This document shows, piece by piece, positions 29,746 to 38,915 of a stretch of 64,000 nucleotides of DNA. The notes beneath the pieces were generated by a model. It made no database searches, had not been told where the DNA came from, and saw only the letters and a list, made by a program, of their open reading frames with translations. The DNA lies in contig NZ_QTTQ01000009.1 in the NCBI RefSeq assembly GCF_003384935.1, forward strand, positions 620,001 to 684,000. The letters are read 5' to 3'. The first letter of the stretch is position 1, and each line of letters opens with the position of its first letter. This DNA is from Lutibacter oceani. GTDB taxonomy: Bacteria; Bacteroidota; Bacteroidia; Flavobacteriales; Flavobacteriaceae. The position numbers were made by a program, and so were the translations under genes.

Positions 29746-30186
29746 TTATTCAGTTTTTTCGAGAACTAAATCTGTATTAATATTATTATATGCTAATTTT
29801 AAGTTAAGTAGCACGCTGATTATAATAACATTTTTAACTATATACTGCCCAACAATAGAAAATGATGTTAAGGAAGTATTAAAGGTTAGTTCTGGAAAAA
29901 ATATAAACGGTAAAAATGTACAAATCATATGAAAAAGTGCTAATTGGATGACTACCTTTTTCTTAATTTGAAAAATGAAAGCAACGCCTATAATTGTTTC
30001 CATAATTGCTAATGAAATTAGTGCAAATTTACCGCTTAATAACCCAAACGTAAGATTATTTATTGTTCGCTCAGCCAAATCTTCAGCTGGACTTAAACTT
30101 GGAAAAAACTTTAAAACACCAAAGGCAAAATAAACAATACCTATAGTAATTGAAAGTGATTTAAAAGTTGTACTTTTTTGATTCAT
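29746..30186 (-). CDS. DoxX-like four-helix membrane protein
   Basis: This 146-residue protein has four predicted membrane segments (SLSITIGIVYFAFGVLKFF, LISLAIMETIIGVAFIF, VIQLALFHMICTFLPFIFF, IVKNVIIISVLLNL). The first helix has the YFAFGVLKFFPSLSPAE pattern typical of small DoxX/DoxD-like proteins of Bacteroidetes, whose role is mostly unknown. It stands alone between the GH3 gene and the histidine kinase gene, which is divergent from it, so a link to either is not established. Confidence 0.65.
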   Translation of the reverse strand: MNQKSTTFKSLSITIGIVYFAFGVLKFFPSLSPAEDLAERTINNLTFGLLSGKFALISLAIMETIIGVAFIFQIKKKVVIQLALFHMICTFLPFIFFPELTFNTSLTSFSIVGQYIVKNVIIISVLLNLKLAYNNINTDLVLEKTE

Positions 30187-30372
30187 TAATTAACTTTTGA
30201 ACAAAACTAAATATATTTAACATATATAAAATTCAATGTAAAGTAAAAAAGATTAATGAAAAGTTAATGTTATTAATAAAAAGAAAATAAAGGGCTTTTG
30301 CGCAAGTTCTTTAGTAGTTTTATACCTTTAAAAACTGTATTTTAAATTCAATTATTAATAAATAACATCATT

Positions 30373-31644
30373 TTGAAAAAAAAGAGTATTTATATTGTCA
30401 TTTTTATGGTTTCTGTAATAGGGCTAATAGTTATTCAATACAACTACCTAAAAATTGGTTTAAATCTGGCTCAAGTTAAATTCAACCAAAATATTGGAAA
30501 AACAATAAAAACTGTAAAAAGTGAACTAACAAACAACAATAAACTTACATTTTTATTAGGAACAGCACTTACAAATGATGACACCTATTTTAATACTGAA
30601 TTAGATAGCGTAAAAAATGCAGCAGGATATTTTTTAAGCAGCTTTTTAGAGGATCGACTTTTAGAAAATGGCATTAAAACCGACTTTTCATATAAACTGT
30701 TTGTTAAAGATTCTGATTTAAAAATACAGTCTATCAACTACATTGAAAATGAGGACAAATTAAAAAAATACACTATTGATCTTCTAGGGTATTTACCAAA
30801 TTTAGCTGATAAAAATGTAGTTTTAGAATTGAAATTTAACAATATTAACGAGTATTTTTTATTTCAATTAAATGGGTTAAATATACCAAGTGTTATCTTT
30901 TTAATAGCCATTATTTTTGTAGTTATTTGGGTTTTAAAATCGCTTTATTGGCAACAAAGTATTATTACAATGACCAACGATTTTATAAATAACCTTACAC
31001 ACGAACTTAAAACTCCAGTTTTTTCAATTGGTTTGGCAACAAAAATGCTTCAAGAAAAAGAAACTGAGGAAACAAAAACCTATTTAGAAATTATTAAAAG
31101 TCAAAATGATAGATTAAAACAACATATAGATAAAGTATTACAATTGGCTAGTTTAGACAAAAAAACTAATGCATTACAATTTACTGAAACCAATTTTAAG
31201 CCTCATCTAAAAAAATTATGTGAGGAATTTAGTAACATTTCAAAAATGGAAAATGTATCATTTACTTACAAACTTACCGATATAGATTATACGTTAAATT
31301 GTGAACCAATACATTTAATAAATGCCATTAATAATTTATTAGATAATTCAAAAAAATATAAAGCCGAATCACCAAAAATTGAACTTAAAAGCATTGTAAA
31401 AAACAACAAATTACACATTTCAATTAAAGATAATGGAATTGGTATTCAAAAAAAAGATCAAAAAAACATATTTAAAAAGCATTTTAGAGTTTCATCGGGC
31501 GATTTATATACCGTAAAAGGATATGGATTGGGTTTAAATTATGTAAAAAAAATTGTAACCTTGCATAAAGGAACCATTGATTTAGAAAGTGAATTACACA
31601 AGGGAACATTAATTACCATAAAATTACCCATTGTTAAAACTTAA
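30373..31644 (+). CDS. Two-component sensor histidine kinase
   Basis: This 423-residue membrane kinase starts at TTG (30373), chosen because it gives the basic n-region MKKKS before the first membrane helix (residues about 6-24); the next ATG lies inside that helix. A periplasmic sensor domain of about 145 residues without a known motif follows. The second helix is at about 172-192 (SVIFLIAIIFVVIWVLKSLY). The dimerisation helix NNLTHELKTPVFSIG places the phospho-accepting His at residue 210. The ATPase domain has the N box NAINNLLDNSKKY, the G1 box DNGIGI and the G2 box GYGLGLNYV. It belongs to the Bacteroidetes RprX-like group and is followed 7 bp later by its response regulator. The signal sensed is unknown. 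Confidence 0.93.
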   Translation: MKKKSIYIVIFMVSVIGLIVIQYNYLKIGLNLAQVKFNQNIGKTIKTVKSELTNNNKLTFLLGTALTNDDTYFNTELDSVKNAAGYFLSSFLEDRLLENGIKTDFSYKLFVKDSDLKIQSINYIENEDKLKKYTIDLLGYLPNLADKNVVLELKFNNINEYFLFQLNGLNIPSVIFLIAIIFVVIWVLKSLYWQQSIITMTNDFINNLTHELKTPVFSIGLATKMLQEKETEETKTYLEIIKSQNDRLKQHIDKVLQLASLDKKTNALQFTETNFKPHLKKLCEEFSNISKMENVSFTYKLTDIDYTLNCEPIHLINAINNLLDNSKKYKAESPKIELKSIVKNNKLHISIKDNGIGIQKKDQKNIFKKHFRVSSGDLYTVKGYGLGLNYVKKIVTLHKGTIDLESELHKGTLITIKLPIVKT

Positions 31645-31651
31645 TTAAGGT

Positions 31652-32338
31652 ATGAAAATGTATAAATTACTTTTAGTAGAAGACGATGCTTCACTAGGAT
31701 ATTTGCTTAATGAATATCTTAAAATGAAGAATTTTACTGTAATTTGGGTAAAAAATGGGAACGATGCTTTAAAAGTTTTGGAAGAACAACAATTCGATTT
31801 ATGTATTTTAGATGTTATGATGCCAGATATGGATGGCTTTAAATTGGCTGAAAACATCAATCAAAAAAATATTTCTATTCCGTTTTTATTTTTAACTGCC
31901 AGATCTTTAAAAATTGATGTTTTAAAAGGTTTTTCTTTAGGAGCTGTAGACTATATTAGAAAACCAATTGATGAAGAAGAACTTGTAGTTAGATTAAATA
32001 ATTTACTTCATATTTTAGCTAAAAAAAACACCTCCCAAAAAGAACTTTATAAAATTGGCTTCTACACCTATAATCCTCTTGACTTTGAGTTAAGTTTTGA
32101 AAGTGAAAAATGGCAGCTAACCTCACGAGAAAGTGAACTTTTGGTATATTTACTAAAAAACAAAAACCATATTTGTAAACATAAAGATATTTTAAATACT
32201 ATTTGGGGTAAAAATGATTATTTTAATAGAAAAAGCTTAAATGTATTTGTAACAAGGCTAAGAAAACTATTAAAAAACGACCCTTCAATTAAAATTGAAA
32301 ATATTCACAACCAAGGTTTTAAATTAATGAGTGAATAA
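31652..32338 (+). CDS. OmpR-family response regulator
   Basis: This 228-residue cytoplasmic regulator has an N-terminal receiver domain with the acidic pair Glu10-Asp11-Asp12, phospho-accepting Asp54 in CILDVMMPDMDG, Thr82 in FLTARS and Lys104 in YIRKPID. A C-terminal winged-helix DNA-binding domain (about 130-228; LTSRESELLVYLLKNKNHIC, SLNVFVTRLRKLL, IHNQGFKLM) completes it. It starts 7 bp after the histidine kinase stop and surely works with it. Its target genes are not evident; it is convergent with the GH13 gene. Confidence 0.95.
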   Translation: MKMYKLLLVEDDASLGYLLNEYLKMKNFTVIWVKNGNDALKVLEEQQFDLCILDVMMPDMDGFKLAENINQKNISIPFLFLTARSLKIDVLKGFSLGAVDYIRKPIDEEELVVRLNNLLHILAKKNTSQKELYKIGFYTYNPLDFELSFESEKWQLTSRESELLVYLLKNKNHICKHKDILNTIWGKNDYFNRKSLNVFVTRLRKLLKNDPSIKIENIHNQGFKLMSE

Positions 32339-32345
32339 AAATCAG

Positions 32346-34082
32346 CTATTTTAAAGAAAAAATAATTGATTGATATGGTTGTAATAAAACAGTTTGATCT
32401 TTAGTATTATAATTTGGATAATTATTAATTGCTACATTTTTAATTAAAAATGTAGCAGGTATTTCTAAGCTTGCTTCTTTATCAGAAAAATTTAAAATCA
32501 CCAACATTTTTTGATTATCCAAAATTCTAGTATACGCATAAACCTGCTCATTCTCGGGTTCAATTAAAGTATAATCACCATAAATTAAAACCGGATTTTC
32601 CTTTCGCAGATTTACCATTTTTTTGAAATAGCTAAGCACTGAATCTGGATTTTGCTCTTCCGCTTCAACATTAATTTCTTTATAATTTTCGTTTACTGGC
32701 AACCAAGGCTTCCCAATTGTAAAATTTGCATTTTCGGTAGTATCCCATTGCATTGGTGTTCTTCCATTATCACGTGAACTAAACTTTAAGTTTTTCATAA
32801 AAACTGTCATATCTTCCCCTTCTTTTAATGCCTTTTTATAACCGTTAATTGCCGCAATATCTTGGTATTCCTCAATAGTTTCAAATCCAATATTTGTCAT
32901 TCCTAATTCATCTCCATAATAGCAATATGGTGTACCGCGCATACTTAAAATAAAGGTATTTAACATTTTAGCTGAAGTAGCACGAAACTCATTACTATCA
33001 TTTGCAAACCTGCTTACTAACCTTGCTTGGTCATGATTTGAAAGAAATATAGATAACCACCCTTTTTTAGCAAAAGCGCTATCCCATTTAGAAAAAACAT
33101 CTTTAAAATGCTTTAAACTGTATCCTTCAGGTTTTGCAATATCTACGCCATCAAAAGCATAAGCCATGTTTAATTCTTTTCTATCTTCATCAACTAAGTT
33201 GTGTGCATCTTCAAAATTTCTACCTGCGCCTTCAGCAACGCTCATAACATCATATTTGCTAAAAACCTCCTCATTCATTTCTTTTAAATAACCATGTAAA
33301 TTACCTTGCATTGCATAATATTTTATAAAGTTTTTTTGAAGGTCTTCCTTAGGAAACGCAGGAAATGTAGTGTCTTTAGCAGCAAATTGAAAAGCATCTA
33401 ATCGAAAGCCATCTACACCTTTTTCCGCCCAAAATTTCATAATATCATATACTTCTTGTCTAACTTTTGGGTTTTCCCAGTTTAAATCCGGTTGTTTTTG
33501 AGAGAAATAATGCAGGTAATAAGCATCTGTTTGCGCATCGTATTTCCAAGCATCACCATTTTCATCAAACAAGCTGTATCTATAATTTGGTTTCCCTTTT
33601 TCCGCTGGCCACCAATGGTAATAATCTCGGTATGGGTTTTCTCTTGAACTTCTTGATTGTTTAAACCATTCGTGTTCATCACTACTATGATTAACTACAA
33701 CATCCATTATTAATTTTATACCTCTTTCATGCATTCCTTTCAACATTAAATCAAAATCTTCCATAGTACCAAAATCAGTCATTATATTTCTATAATCACT
33801 TACATCATACCCATTATCATCGTTTGGAGAACTATAAATAGGGTTTAGCCAAACTGCATTTACACCAAGGCTTTTTATATAATCTAACTTTTCAACAATT
33901 CCTTTTAAATCACCAACTCCATCCCCATCAGTATCTTTAAAACTTCTTGGATAAATTTGATATACAATAGCTTCTTTCCACCACTTTTTATTAATTGAAG
34001 TATCTTCCGCCATTATTTCAGTTTTTGTTTCATTGCAGCCAATTATCAGCAACATAATTAGAGTAAAATATAGATTTTTCAT
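32346..34082 (-). CDS. GH13 alpha-glucosidase lipoprotein
   Basis: This 578-residue protein has a lipoprotein signal (MKNLYFTLIMLLIIGCNETK, lipid-bearing Cys16), so it is anchored to a membrane and faces the periplasm or the surface. The ATG at 34082 is used, not a TTG 9 bp upstream. The GH13 domain of the oligo-1,6-glucosidase/alpha-glucosidase type is complete: YQIYPRSFKDTDGDGVGDL with a calcium-loop motif, DVVVNHSSDEHEWF, Asp229 in GFRLDAFQF (nucleophile), Glu284 in SVAEGAG (acid/base) and Asp351 in LSNHDQARL. It should release glucose from small alpha-glucosides such as isomaltose, maltose or sucrose; the exact linkage cannot be told. An operator box at 34179 lies about 97 bp upstream, linking it to the LacI regulon. 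Confidence 0.92.
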   Translation of the reverse strand: MKNLYFTLIMLLIIGCNETKTEIMAEDTSINKKWWKEAIVYQIYPRSFKDTDGDGVGDLKGIVEKLDYIKSLGVNAVWLNPIYSSPNDDNGYDVSDYRNIMTDFGTMEDFDLMLKGMHERGIKLIMDVVVNHSSDEHEWFKQSRSSRENPYRDYYHWWPAEKGKPNYRYSLFDENGDAWKYDAQTDAYYLHYFSQKQPDLNWENPKVRQEVYDIMKFWAEKGVDGFRLDAFQFAAKDTTFPAFPKEDLQKNFIKYYAMQGNLHGYLKEMNEEVFSKYDVMSVAEGAGRNFEDAHNLVDEDRKELNMAYAFDGVDIAKPEGYSLKHFKDVFSKWDSAFAKKGWLSIFLSNHDQARLVSRFANDSNEFRATSAKMLNTFILSMRGTPYCYYGDELGMTNIGFETIEEYQDIAAINGYKKALKEGEDMTVFMKNLKFSSRDNGRTPMQWDTTENANFTIGKPWLPVNENYKEINVEAEEQNPDSVLSYFKKMVNLRKENPVLIYGDYTLIEPENEQVYAYTRILDNQKMLVILNFSDKEASLEIPATFLIKNVAINNYPNYNTKDQTVLLQPYQSIIFSLK

Positions 34083-34178
34083 GGTGTCCAAATACAGTTT
34101 AAATTATTGAATACTCTAAGTTATAATATTTTAATTTTTATATGAAATTGAAATTAACAAATGTGTTGTATAATTAGC

Positions 34179-34192
34179 CGAAATCGTTATCG
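34179..34192. promoter_or_regulatory. LacI-type operator in front of the GH13 gene
   Basis: CGAAATCGTTATCG matches 13 of 14 positions of CGAAANCGNTTTCG and lies 97 bp upstream of the GH13 ATG. The next gene on the far side ends at 34318 behind a terminator, so GH13 is the only sensible target. Confidence 0.62.
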
Positions 34193-34256
34193 ATTTAACT
34201 TAAAAACAAACCCTTTATTTAAATAATATAGATTGTTAAATGAACTCCTGTAAACA

Positions 34257-34296
34257 AAAAAACTCCCATTTTTAGAATATAAAATGGGAGTTTTTT
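34257..34296 (-). terminator. Hairpin terminator after the haloperoxidase gene
   Basis: A 16-bp inverted repeat (34257-34272 with 34281-34296, core CTCCCATTTT / AAAATGGGAG, 8-base loop) is flanked by A and T runs. It lies 22 bp past the stop of the haloperoxidase-like gene and probably ends the long unit that begins at susC. Confidence 0.75.
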
Positions 34297-34317
34297 AGTT
34301 AGTTTTAAACTTAATTA

Positions 34318-35655
34318 TTACTTAGTGTCTTTTAACTTTTCAACAACAAAATGTCCAACTTTTTTACCTTGATCTAAACCATTATCTATAGCAGCTCTAT
34401 AATGAATACCACCATATAACCTACTTATTGCTGCTTCAGCTGAAGCAGCATAAAACGATTTAAAACTTCTAACTGGCAAACCAAAAGGCACCTCAACATC
34501 ATCATCAAAATTAAAATTATCACCAAAAAGCTCGGTTAACATCACCGATGCGGATCCAGAAGCAACTGAGTGCCCGCTAGTATATTCAGGAAAAGGTGGT
34601 GTTTGTAAAATTGGCAACCAATCTGGATCAATATTCTGATTTATTAATGTTTCTGGCCTAATAAGATTGGATCTAAATTTTTCATCCCAACAGCTAATAA
34701 AAGCATCAGCAATTGCGATAGAGGTTTTTGTGTAAGCATTTACAGTTTGTGCTACATTTGAATTCGCTTTTTTTGAAGCAATTTGGGTAATACCAATCCA
34801 GTGTGCACCTGGAGATATTTTTTTGGTAGCAAACATAAAATGACCCCTGGTTACAGATACAAAAGGATTACAATCCCAAAACTGTGCTATTTCAATTTCT
34901 TCAGTTTTATCACCTCTTTTAGTTATATCCTGGCTCACATTATATACTTCCATAAGTTCTTCATAAAATTTAGAACCTTTTTCCAGCGAAAATTCAGGAT
35001 GTCTTTCTGGTTTAAATTGTGCTGCGGAATCTAATAAAAATGGTCTAATTTTATTCCAATGCGGCTCAATGCCATCCATATAACTTGGCGGTGTTGGTTG
35101 CCAACGTGATGGATCATCCGTATCAACTGTAAACTTAGGCATAGTTCTGGTTTGGTTGTAATTGTCCTTATCCATCCACCCCTTTATATGTTTTACAACA
35201 TTTAGCGCATAAGTTTTAGATTTGTTATATTCTACTTCATTTACAGTTTCCCATTGCGCATATAAACTATCTTGTAATACAGCCATGCGATCTTCAGAAA
35301 AAATTAATTTTTTACTTATTTCCATATGTGCAATAAGTGCTGCCAATTCTAAATTTACTTCTTTTAAATCTGCTGGTGTAGGAATAGGTGTAAACTCATT
35401 TAGTTTTCCATTTAACGATTGAAATTCGGAACTATTTTGAGCTAAAATTTCATAGGCTGCAATATTTGGATATGCGTAAACTCTACTTGCTACAGGAGGT
35501 GAAAAAATATCATGAATCATAATATTTGTAACCTTATTAACAGATTCGTGAAAAAGTTCAGGAGTTACTGTTATGTGCTCAGCTGGTTTACCACAACTAA
35601 TTAATACAGCAAAAGCAACGAATATTAGCTGAATTTTTGTGTTTAAATATTTCAT
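34318..35655 (-). CDS. Vanadium-dependent haloperoxidase/PAP2-like lipoprotein
   Basis: This 445-residue protein is a predicted lipoprotein (MKYLNTKIQLIFVAFAVLIS, Cys21). All three vanadate/phosphate-binding motifs shared by vanadium haloperoxidases and PAP2 phosphatases are present: Lys326-x6-Arg333-Pro334 in KFRSNLIRP, Ser360-Gly361-His362 in YTSGHS, and SRxxxGxHxxxD in SRLYGGIHYRAAID (Arg412, His418, Asp423). The fold can bind vanadate and oxidise halides or bind phosphate and act as a phosphatase; sequence alone does not decide. It is the last gene of the SusCD/FG-GAP block, 10 bp from the preceding FG-GAP gene stop on this strand, and is followed by a terminator. Similar proteins stand next to FG-GAP/UnbV genes in other Bacteroidetes, but their substrate is unknown. 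Confidence 0.87.
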   Translation of the reverse strand: MKYLNTKIQLIFVAFAVLISCGKPAEHITVTPELFHESVNKVTNIMIHDIFSPPVASRVYAYPNIAAYEILAQNSSEFQSLNGKLNEFTPIPTPADLKEVNLELAALIAHMEISKKLIFSEDRMAVLQDSLYAQWETVNEVEYNKSKTYALNVVKHIKGWMDKDNYNQTRTMPKFTVDTDDPSRWQPTPPSYMDGIEPHWNKIRPFLLDSAAQFKPERHPEFSLEKGSKFYEELMEVYNVSQDITKRGDKTEEIEIAQFWDCNPFVSVTRGHFMFATKKISPGAHWIGITQIASKKANSNVAQTVNAYTKTSIAIADAFISCWDEKFRSNLIRPETLINQNIDPDWLPILQTPPFPEYTSGHSVASGSASVMLTELFGDNFNFDDDVEVPFGLPVRSFKSFYAASAEAAISRLYGGIHYRAAIDNGLDQGKKVGHFVVEKLKDTK

Positions 35656-35665
35656 TATTAATTTA

Positions 35666-38600
35666 TTATTTTTCTGAATTTACAATTATTGATTTACCGT
35701 TATTTGATACAATTAAAAAAGTATTTTCTTTTAATTTCACAATTTTTCTACCGCTAAAATCTTTCGGCAGATTTAATGATTTTACATTATTTAACATGTT
35801 GTTTTCAGAAAGTGTAATTACACCACCTGAATTTGATGAACATTCGCCCAACTCTGTTACAAAACCATAATAGTTCCCTGTAAAAAGGATTTCATTATTA
35901 GCTATTAAAACATCTTCAATAGTACTTAACTGAGCCTCTTTTGGCAATGGTTTTGGTGTAAATATAGTTCCATTATTTACATATATCATAGAGCGTAACT
36001 CATAAATATATTTGGTTTCTAAAATTTCTGAAGCTGGTTTTTCTGTAAGATCTTCAAGCTTTTCTACATTTGAAAACTTACTATAATTAGTAAATCTCTT
36101 TTTTAATGAAGGTAATTGCTGCACCAATTTATCTTTTGAAGCAAATGGTACATATTTTCCAAAATAGTTGTAAAAAATAAGTTGATCTAGTTGCTCGTTG
36201 TTATCAAAATCATCTAAATATATTTTTACTGGAGCTGTTTCAGATGCCTTCCATTTAAAGTTTAAACCTGTATTTCCTGCAATTATATCTAGTTTTCCAT
36301 CATTATTAAAATCAGAAACTTTGATTACGTTCCACATTCCATTGGTTTTATCTAAACCAAATTGTGTTGTTTTGTTCTCAAATTTTCCTTCTGTTGTGTA
36401 CGATAAAACTGTTATTGGCATCCAATCTCCAGCCATAATCAACTCAACAAATCCATCATTATCTATATCTACAAATTCACTGGAAGTTATCATTCCAAAC
36501 CTCCTTTTTTCAACAATTTCAAAGCTGTTATTTCCTTTATTTTTTAAAATAAAACTAAATGGAGACAATCCATAGGCGCCTGGAATTGAACGATTTCCAA
36601 TAAATAAATCTTGCAATCCATCTTTATCAAAATCGAAGCTTGAAACCGAACCTCCATTAGTTGTTAAAAGATTTGAATTTAGCCTGGTAAAGTTTCCTTT
36701 TCCATCGTTTATATATACTCTATCTTCTAACATTGGATCGCCTTCTTTAAAGTCGTTTCCACCACTTAATGCATAAATATCTAAATCGTTATCCGCATCA
36801 ATATCAAAAGCAATTGCATCAACATCTTCATACTTATTATCCTTTAAAAAATCGGGCGTTTCTTTAATTGTATAACCTCCATTTTTATTTTGAATATATA
36901 AAACGGACGTTTGATTTCTTGCACCACCAATAAATAAATCACTTAAACCATCGGCATTAAAATCTGCCTGAACCACAGAAGGTCCTTCAATAGAAAGATT
37001 TTCAGGAATTAACCCTTCTCTTTCATAATCTAAATACTTGTTCTCTTTGTGCGTATAATTAAATGTTGTAAACTCCTTTTTGGGTTGGATTTTATAATTA
37101 TATTTTGAAGTATTTTCTTTTGAAATAGTAATAACTGAATTTAGCTTTACATTACTATTTACTGTTTGTGTACCATTGTTCCAAATAACTTTTATAGAAT
37201 CTACAGCTGTTAAGTTATTTAAACCAAAATGAACTTGCCTGGTTGAGCTAGATAAAAACCCTTTTACAGTTGTTTGCTCTTTATAAAATTGCTTTCCATT
37301 AGCATACACATATACTTTTGCTCCGTTAGTATTTAAACTTTTATTTGCCTCTAAAAGATTAACGGTTATATAATTATGCTTTTCTAACTGCGCTTCCTTA
37401 TTTTCTAAAACTGTTGCTTTTTCATTTAAATTATTTACAACAATATCTATATCACCATCCAAATCTAAATCGGAATATGCAGCACCATTTGAATATGAAC
37501 TTGTATTATTTGGATCAACTATTGTTTTTTTAAATGCTAAATCACCATTATTTTGAAATAAAACATTTGGCAAATTTATCATTGGCATAGTATTAATTAA
37601 CTTTTGCTCTAAAGTATCTTGTGAAGTTTTATTGTATTTAGCAAAATCTAAATTACTTAAGTAGTTTATATAATCTAAATCGTTAGGTCTTTTATAAATA
37701 CCGTTTGTGATATAAATATCATTTAAACCATCATTATTAAAATCAAAAATTAGTGGAGACCAACTCCAGTCTGTTGCATGTGTTTCAGCAATTAAAGCGG
37801 CATCAACAAAATGATCTCCGTTGTTTATTTGCAAATGATTTCTGGCATATTGCTGTTGAAATCCAAATGATTTTTTAATTTGATTTACTTTATCGGTATC
37901 TTCTCCACCTGATTTTAAAAATACATCGGTTTTATAAGGCATCATATCTAAACTCACTACATCTAAATTTCCATCATTTGTTATATCTGCAATATCTACA
38001 CCCATAGTAAATCTTGAAGTGTGATTAAAAAATTCTGCACTAGATTCTGTAAATGTTTTATCGCCGTTATTTATGTACAGGTAATCATTTTCATGAAAAT
38101 CATTTCCAATATAAATATCTATAAAACCATCATTATTAACATCAGATGTTGCTATAGCAAGTCCATAACCTAAAGGGCTATTGTAAATATTAGCTTTTTT
38201 AGTAATATCAATAAATTTTATATTCCCATTTTCTGAAATATTTTCATATAAAATGTCACCAGAAAGTGTATCTGATTTCATTCTTAACTCTGAATTTCCA
38301 TAGGAATGTGTTGAGTGTACCGAATGGTTTAATAAATACATATCCATATCTCCGTCATTATCATAGTCAAAAAATGAAGCTTGGGTTGAAAATCCAGAAA
38401 AATTAAGTCCGTAATCGGCTGCTTTTTCATTAAATGTATTATCTCCGTTATTTATAAATAATTGGTTAGTTGCTTTTAAGCCTTTATATTTACCAACTTT
38501 ACAAACATAAATATCTAAAAACCCATCATTATTTATATCAACCATTGTTACACCGGTTGACCAAGTAGCATCCTGACTTATTTTGCTACTTAATGAAATA

Positions 38601-38914
38601 TCTTTAAATTTTAAATTCCCTAAGTTTAGGTATAACTTATCAGGTTTTTGATTTCCTGAAAGGTAAATATCATCCAATCCATCATTATTAATATCTCCCA
38701 GCGCAACTCCTCCTCCGTTATAATAATACAGATATTCTATAATATTTAAGTCGCCACTTGGTATTAAATCATTTGAAAAATCAATTCCTGAAACACTAGC
38801 ATCAATAGTTAAAAACGGTGCATTTTCTGCTATATTTTTTTCTACAAGTGTTTTGTCTTGCTTTTTTGAGCAACTTACAATTAATAGAAAAATAAAGACT
38901 ATTCTTTTCGCCAT
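35666..38914 (-). CDS. FG-GAP/VCBS and ASPIC-UnbV repeat lipoprotein, copy 3
   Basis: This 1,082-residue surface or periplasmic lipoprotein (MAKRIVFIFLLIVSC, then SKKQ) has two beta-propeller parts built from FG-GAP/VCBS calcium-binding repeats, such as LGDINNDGLDDIYLSGN and MVDINNDGFLDIYVCKVG. Between them (about 490-580) is an ASPIC/UnbV domain with GFLSSSTRQVHFGLNNL and VIWNNGTQTV. Propellers of this kind resemble integrin alpha and CRTAC1 proteins and bind partners or glycans; no catalytic site is visible. It is one of three paralogues in a row and the most divergent, for example MMPYKTDVFLKSGGEDTDK where the other two have a MLP..R.KT.T.FE.WNKY pattern. The neighbouring paralogue ends 2 bp upstream of its start, so it is part of the SusCD unit. 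Confidence 0.88.
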   Translation of the reverse strand: MAKRIVFIFLLIVSCSKKQDKTLVEKNIAENAPFLTIDASVSGIDFSNDLIPSGDLNIIEYLYYYNGGGVALGDINNDGLDDIYLSGNQKPDKLYLNLGNLKFKDISLSSKISQDATWSTGVTMVDINNDGFLDIYVCKVGKYKGLKATNQLFINNGDNTFNEKAADYGLNFSGFSTQASFFDYDNDGDMDMYLLNHSVHSTHSYGNSELRMKSDTLSGDILYENISENGNIKFIDITKKANIYNSPLGYGLAIATSDVNNDGFIDIYIGNDFHENDYLYINNGDKTFTESSAEFFNHTSRFTMGVDIADITNDGNLDVVSLDMMPYKTDVFLKSGGEDTDKVNQIKKSFGFQQQYARNHLQINNGDHFVDAALIAETHATDWSWSPLIFDFNNDGLNDIYITNGIYKRPNDLDYINYLSNLDFAKYNKTSQDTLEQKLINTMPMINLPNVLFQNNGDLAFKKTIVDPNNTSSYSNGAAYSDLDLDGDIDIVVNNLNEKATVLENKEAQLEKHNYITVNLLEANKSLNTNGAKVYVYANGKQFYKEQTTVKGFLSSSTRQVHFGLNNLTAVDSIKVIWNNGTQTVNSNVKLNSVITISKENTSKYNYKIQPKKEFTTFNYTHKENKYLDYEREGLIPENLSIEGPSVVQADFNADGLSDLFIGGARNQTSVLYIQNKNGGYTIKETPDFLKDNKYEDVDAIAFDIDADNDLDIYALSGGNDFKEGDPMLEDRVYINDGKGNFTRLNSNLLTTNGGSVSSFDFDKDGLQDLFIGNRSIPGAYGLSPFSFILKNKGNNSFEIVEKRRFGMITSSEFVDIDNDGFVELIMAGDWMPITVLSYTTEGKFENKTTQFGLDKTNGMWNVIKVSDFNNDGKLDIIAGNTGLNFKWKASETAPVKIYLDDFDNNEQLDQLIFYNYFGKYVPFASKDKLVQQLPSLKKRFTNYSKFSNVEKLEDLTEKPASEILETKYIYELRSMIYVNNGTIFTPKPLPKEAQLSTIEDVLIANNEILFTGNYYGFVTELGECSSNSGGVITLSENNMLNNVKSLNLPKDFSGRKIVKLKENTFLIVSNNGKSIIVNSEK

Positions 38915-38915
38915 A

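Noticed and set aside
34318-35655. Calling the PAP2-fold protein a proven haloperoxidase
   Set aside because: The motifs are shared with acid phosphatases of the same fold, so the halide-oxidising activity cannot be claimed from sequence alone.
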